This document shows positions 60,509 through 64,000 of a stretch of DNA of 64,000 nucleotides, in pieces. The DNA comes from Sinohyriopsis cumingii (taxonomy: Eukaryota > Mollusca > Bivalvia > Unionida > Unionidae), in the NCBI GenBank assembly GCA_028554795.2, contig CM068829.1, forward strand, positions 132,519,325-132,583,324, written 5' to 3'. How positions within the stretch are numbered: the first letter of the stretch is position 1; every line of letters begins with the position of its first letter. A program made the translations under genes and the position numbers. Under the pieces are notes generated by a model, which was given only the letters and a program-made list of their open reading frames with translations, did no database searches and was not told the origin of the DNA.

Positions 60509-61048
60509 GAAATCAGTCAAGTTAAATGAAGAGATGCAAGCAAGCAAAACGGAAGATAACGTATTTATTTTCTTTCATTTTATATCCATAACATAACATA
60601 CTGAATATTAATGTTGATAACTTACATCGGCCTTTACGAGTACGGATCCTACGTAGGTCAGGTTTTGGAGAAGGAAAAGAAAGTTTAAGAAGAAAGATTA
60701 TTCTACTATTATAAAAGGCAAATTCAAATATCTAACTGGCTGCTTACCTACTAACTTACTTACCTACTAGTCTATCCACTTACCTACTTACCAGTCTACT
60801 TACATTCGTGCGAGCATTATTGTGCAGAAACGGACACAGCTGCTTACAAAACAAGCTAGTACTGAAGAAACATTCTGTTTTAGTCTGTGCTAGGCATAAA
60901 GGTGTTACGAAGGTGTCTCTTTGTAACACCATTATGCCCAGAGCAGGCCAAAACAGTCCGAATATCAACAATCTTAAAACCACTGATTTAAAATTTGTTG
61001 TTTTTTGTTTTGGCAAATCTAGAAAGGATGCCTTAAAATCCGTTGACA

Positions 61049-61093
<45 letters not shown>

Positions 61094-61915
61094 ATAACTG
61101 TCAGCGTTTTGTGCATATAATTATTATTTAGATACCTATTATGTATGATGACTGAATCCTAAATTATACAATAATTATAAATCACACACACTGATAGAAT
61201 GAGAAATGTCTGGGCTTGCATACGGAAATCCTCAGCGACCTTCTTAATAGGCCACAACATGAACGCCCGATCTACTTTCGTTTTGAAATAAGGCTCCTGT
61301 GCTTGTGTAATACAGAACCCAGCATGTGGCATGTCTTGGATATTAATATAATTTACCAGAATATTGGCATTGACCTATCATACTTGTAGATGTAGGATAT
61401 TTTCTCATGAACTGCCTTGAAATGCAAATATGGTTCTGCATGGATTCTTACCTCACCAAGGGTAAATTGCTGTGTAGGCTCAGTCGTTAATCCTAGCAAC
61501 GAAGAAAGCAAAACCCTTTGTTAAACACTCTAGTAATTGAACTTTGTTCCTGTTTGTCAATGGTATATGACAGATAGTAAGTCTAAAGTCGGACCATATA
61601 CCCTTACATGCCTTCTAAAATGTCGATCCTTCTTGCTCTTGATTGTGACCAGGAAGTTTATACCGGGATGATTTACATAGTGTTTAGCCTCGTTTCAGAC
61701 AAGTGCTTATTTAAGTAAGTACAGTTTACTGATAACAGTTTGCATTATAAGCTGTGCTACCAAAATAAATTAACATAGCCTCAATCTTTGCTTGTTTAAA
61801 TATCTATGCAAACCGTCGATAAACAATGTGCACCCAGTTTCAAATAAGAACAAAACAGAACAGATTGTTTCGTCCGTACTTTAGGCCTCCGGTTCATAAT
61901 ACAAAACATATCAAA
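60509..61915. other. Non-coding DNA with GA microsatellite
   Basis: A GA run lies at 61,053-61,091, and short CTTAC/CTACTTAC repeats near 60,740-60,800. No gene is supported. It may contain the 5' UTR exon or promoter of the HSPA12-like gene, but I could not place it. Confidence 0.45.
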
Positions 61916-62203
61916 ACCGCTCCGGTGGCCTAGAGGTTAGAGCGTTCGCTTCGGAAGCGATAGGTCGCGGGTTCGAACATCGGCCGAGTCATACCGAAAA
62001 TTATAAAGCTGGTACTAACAATTTCCTCGCTATGCGCTCAACATTAAGAAGTCAATGACAGTGTTAGGTCTAGTCAGCCTGGTGGCAGGATAATATGACT
62101 GGGTGGATCATCATGTTACATGTCTGCGGCATGATGTCCCAGTGCTAGACATCACTATAAACTGCCTAAAATATAAATCACACACACACACACACACACA
62201 CAC
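61916..62203 (+). mobile_element. CA-tailed tRNA-derived SINE
   Basis: Box A is TGGCCTAGAGGTTAGAGCG and box B is GCGGGTTCGAAC. The body ends early after AAACTGCC and joins a CA repeat, so the usual CAGACATCGTAGC block is missing. Confidence 0.85.
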
Positions 62204-63277
62204 CATATTAAATAGACTTTGAAATGGAGTGTGCCCTACACAGTATTCTGATTTGTTTAAATGGTGATTCTGATACTTTTTAGCAGCCGACCTCTTAGTT
62301 TAAAAGCAGAATACCAACCTTTGAAACACTTTTAATTGGACTTAGTTTCTGATTTCACAATATATATTTTATACATTATCCAATAAAGGGTTTATATGAT
62401 ACATCTGGTCGAAAATAGTTCCGTCTTAAACTGATATAAAAAGCACATGCACACACAAAACACTACTCATCATTTAAACACTTGATATAGTTTGCAAACT
62501 CTTTGATCTTTTTTTTAAAATCAGCGTGTCTTCATCTTTCAATAATTAAATCCTGTTTATAAAATCGAAAAGAGGCAAGTGCTTTTCTGAAAATGAAAGG
62601 TAGATCTAATGTAAAATAGTATCAGTTTAGAATAATGACTTGGACTGACTGTAATAAGCATTTGTTGTAGAATCTTAACTGGCCAAATCTGTCACGAGGA
62701 ATCAAATAGACGTTGTCTGATCTTAGCTAGAAAAATGTTTATGTCGCCCATTGTTTGCACTAGCTATGCATAGCTAAAACAATGAGAAAATAGAAAATTT
62801 AACTTTACTAGTCCATGTGCTTTTGCTGGTATTGTCTGGTTTCTTTAAAATACTATACGATTGGATAGGATATATACTTGTCAGCATATGTATAATTTTA
62901 TTTCAGTACTTTAACTTTACACATCTGAACATATTTTGCATCAAACACGGTGTTTATACAGCAAAACACAAATATTAATACACAGGACGTTATGACTTGC
63001 ATGCAAATGGATGCAATATACATGCTAGTAAACATCCACGATAAAGAACATTGACGGATTCTTCACGTTGCGGTGGGTAGTATTTAATATGTAATATTTT
63101 AAAATTCGTGCATACCATATACGGAATGGGAATACTGGTATAAAAAGCATAAAACTATTTGAATTCCAAGTACTTTTCTTTATTGAAAAACACGCGTGAG
63201 AACCATTTAATCAAATAACTTATTTGGAGTGTTTTAAAATGGTAATCTGCTATTTTAAAATGGTAATGTGTACAAAT
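62204..63277. other. No feature recognised
   Basis: AT-rich intergenic DNA. Confidence 0.4.
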
Positions 63278-63560
63278 TGCATTTCTTAGTAGCACAAGGT
63301 TTTCTTCATAAATGTTGGTAGCACAAAGCAGCAAAATACTGCTAAATCTTTTATATAAATGTATAGAGCTGAATCATGCAAGTGCATGAGGATGCAGTAT
63401 GCATCAAGCAACTAACTAGCAATAAAAATGAAAATACTCATCGTATGTTAGTATTCTCATCTGCTGGGTTAACATGGTTAATACTGAGTCATGTAAGGTA
63501 CACGTGTTCAGTACTCGATTAATCATCTAAAGGAGCTATAGAAGGAGAGATGTTGAGGGT
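63278..63560 (+). repeat. Ancient dispersed repeat, copy 2
   Basis: Ordered similarity to 45,085-45,415: AGCACAAGGTTTTC, GAATCATGCAAGTGCATGAGG and ATTAATCATCTAAAGGAG. Same orientation, diverged. Confidence 0.5.
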
Positions 63561-63576
63561 GGAAGCGTAAAGAAAG

Positions 63577-63641
63577 ATGTGTGTGTGTGTGATTTGGATA
63601 TTTAACGTAGCTTTAACAATTTTTCACTCATATCGCTACGA
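63577..63641 (-). mobile_element. 3' fragment of CA-tailed SINE
   Basis: GT repeat, GATTTGGATATTTAACGTAGC and TTTAACAATTTTTCACTCATATCGCTACG form the reverse complement of the SINE tail. It is strongly 5'-truncated. Confidence 0.7.
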
Positions 63642-64000
63642 GCAGAGAGGAGGCGAACAGACCTTTTGCTGAAACGTAACTTTGAAAACTAAAAACATCA
63701 TACGAAAACAATAATATAAAACAAGGTCACTGACGCTAAACCAAAACCTCTAACTTTAGCGAGAGTTTCTTTCCCAGAGTCTCTCTTCCAGAGTCTCTCT
63801 TAGGGCTAGTTTCTTTTGTTACTTTAGTTTTGTCGTTTGCGTTGTTTTTTTAAAGTATATGTGTAGTCGTTTACCCATATGACATGTCACTGACGTCGCA
63901 CCTCCTGTGCTGCTAAAATTATCAAACAAATATTTTATCAAAACCTATACCATATATTGTTCTGGGATCGTGTAAGTTTTTTGTTATAAATCCGAGTGGA
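63642..64000. other. No feature recognised
   Basis: It contains short TCTCTTCCAGAG repeats near 63,775-63,800 and nothing else that I can support. Confidence 0.4.

Noticed and set aside
59833-61995. Functional tRNA genes
   Set aside because: The box A/B heads are followed by a shared non-tRNA body and CA tail and do not form a complete cloverleaf with a proper acceptor stem, so they are SINEs.

Overview
The window is animal nuclear DNA, most likely from a marine bivalve or another lophotrochozoan (inference). It has an intron-containing HSPA12-type Hsp70 gene, several tRNA-derived SINE families, a degraded DIRS-like retroelement, MITEs and many microsatellites. No bacterial or organellar features were seen.

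Positions 1 to about 24,460 are dense with virus-like genes. They form two related Polinton/adintovirus-like elements lying in opposite orientation and meeting at about 10,140-10,380. Element A (1-10,138) starts before the window and is almost intact. Its order is cysteine protease, fiber-like protein, two-segment membrane protein, large virion-type protein, then a leftward group (small helical protein, NUMOD4/HNH endonuclease, Cys-rich protein). These are followed by a rightward 997-residue protein joining a B-family polymerase palm to an SF1 helicase, leftward integrase and zinc-finger/phospholipase A2 genes, and a rightward A32-type packaging ATPase.

Element B (about 10,381-24,461) is the mirror image and is decayed. 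It extends further than A and shows what precedes the protease: a 151-residue-class protein, the major capsid protein (broken by a TA microsatellite), a basic minor capsid/core protein, a PPxY protein and a coiled-coil protein. B's replicase has lost its polymerase core and Walker A motif in an internal deletion, but keeps a C-terminal HNH-like tail that A lacks. By eye A and B proteins are only about two-thirds identical, so these are two lineages, not one recently duplicated copy.

In the intact layout, replication and integration genes (replicase, integrase, Cys-rich protein, HNH) are separate from a co-oriented virion block (ATPase excepted). A short motif resembling ATTTGTCTAAA lies 10-16 bases upstream of the start codons of the replicase and HNH genes in both elements.

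From about 24.5 to 54 kb the DNA is host-like and mostly non-coding. It holds a 2.8 kb element with short inverted ends, a LINE 3' end, a DIRS-like remnant, two nearly identical 648 bp MITEs 2.5 kb apart, and SINEs. Three small phase-compatible exons (34,990-37,937, + strand) belong to a host gene I cannot name. From 54.0 to 58.7 kb is a four-exon HSPA12-like gene on the minus strand (569 codons), with a partial duplicate of its third exon and a minisatellite just upstream of its first coding exon. The last 5 kb holds SINEs and microsatellites.
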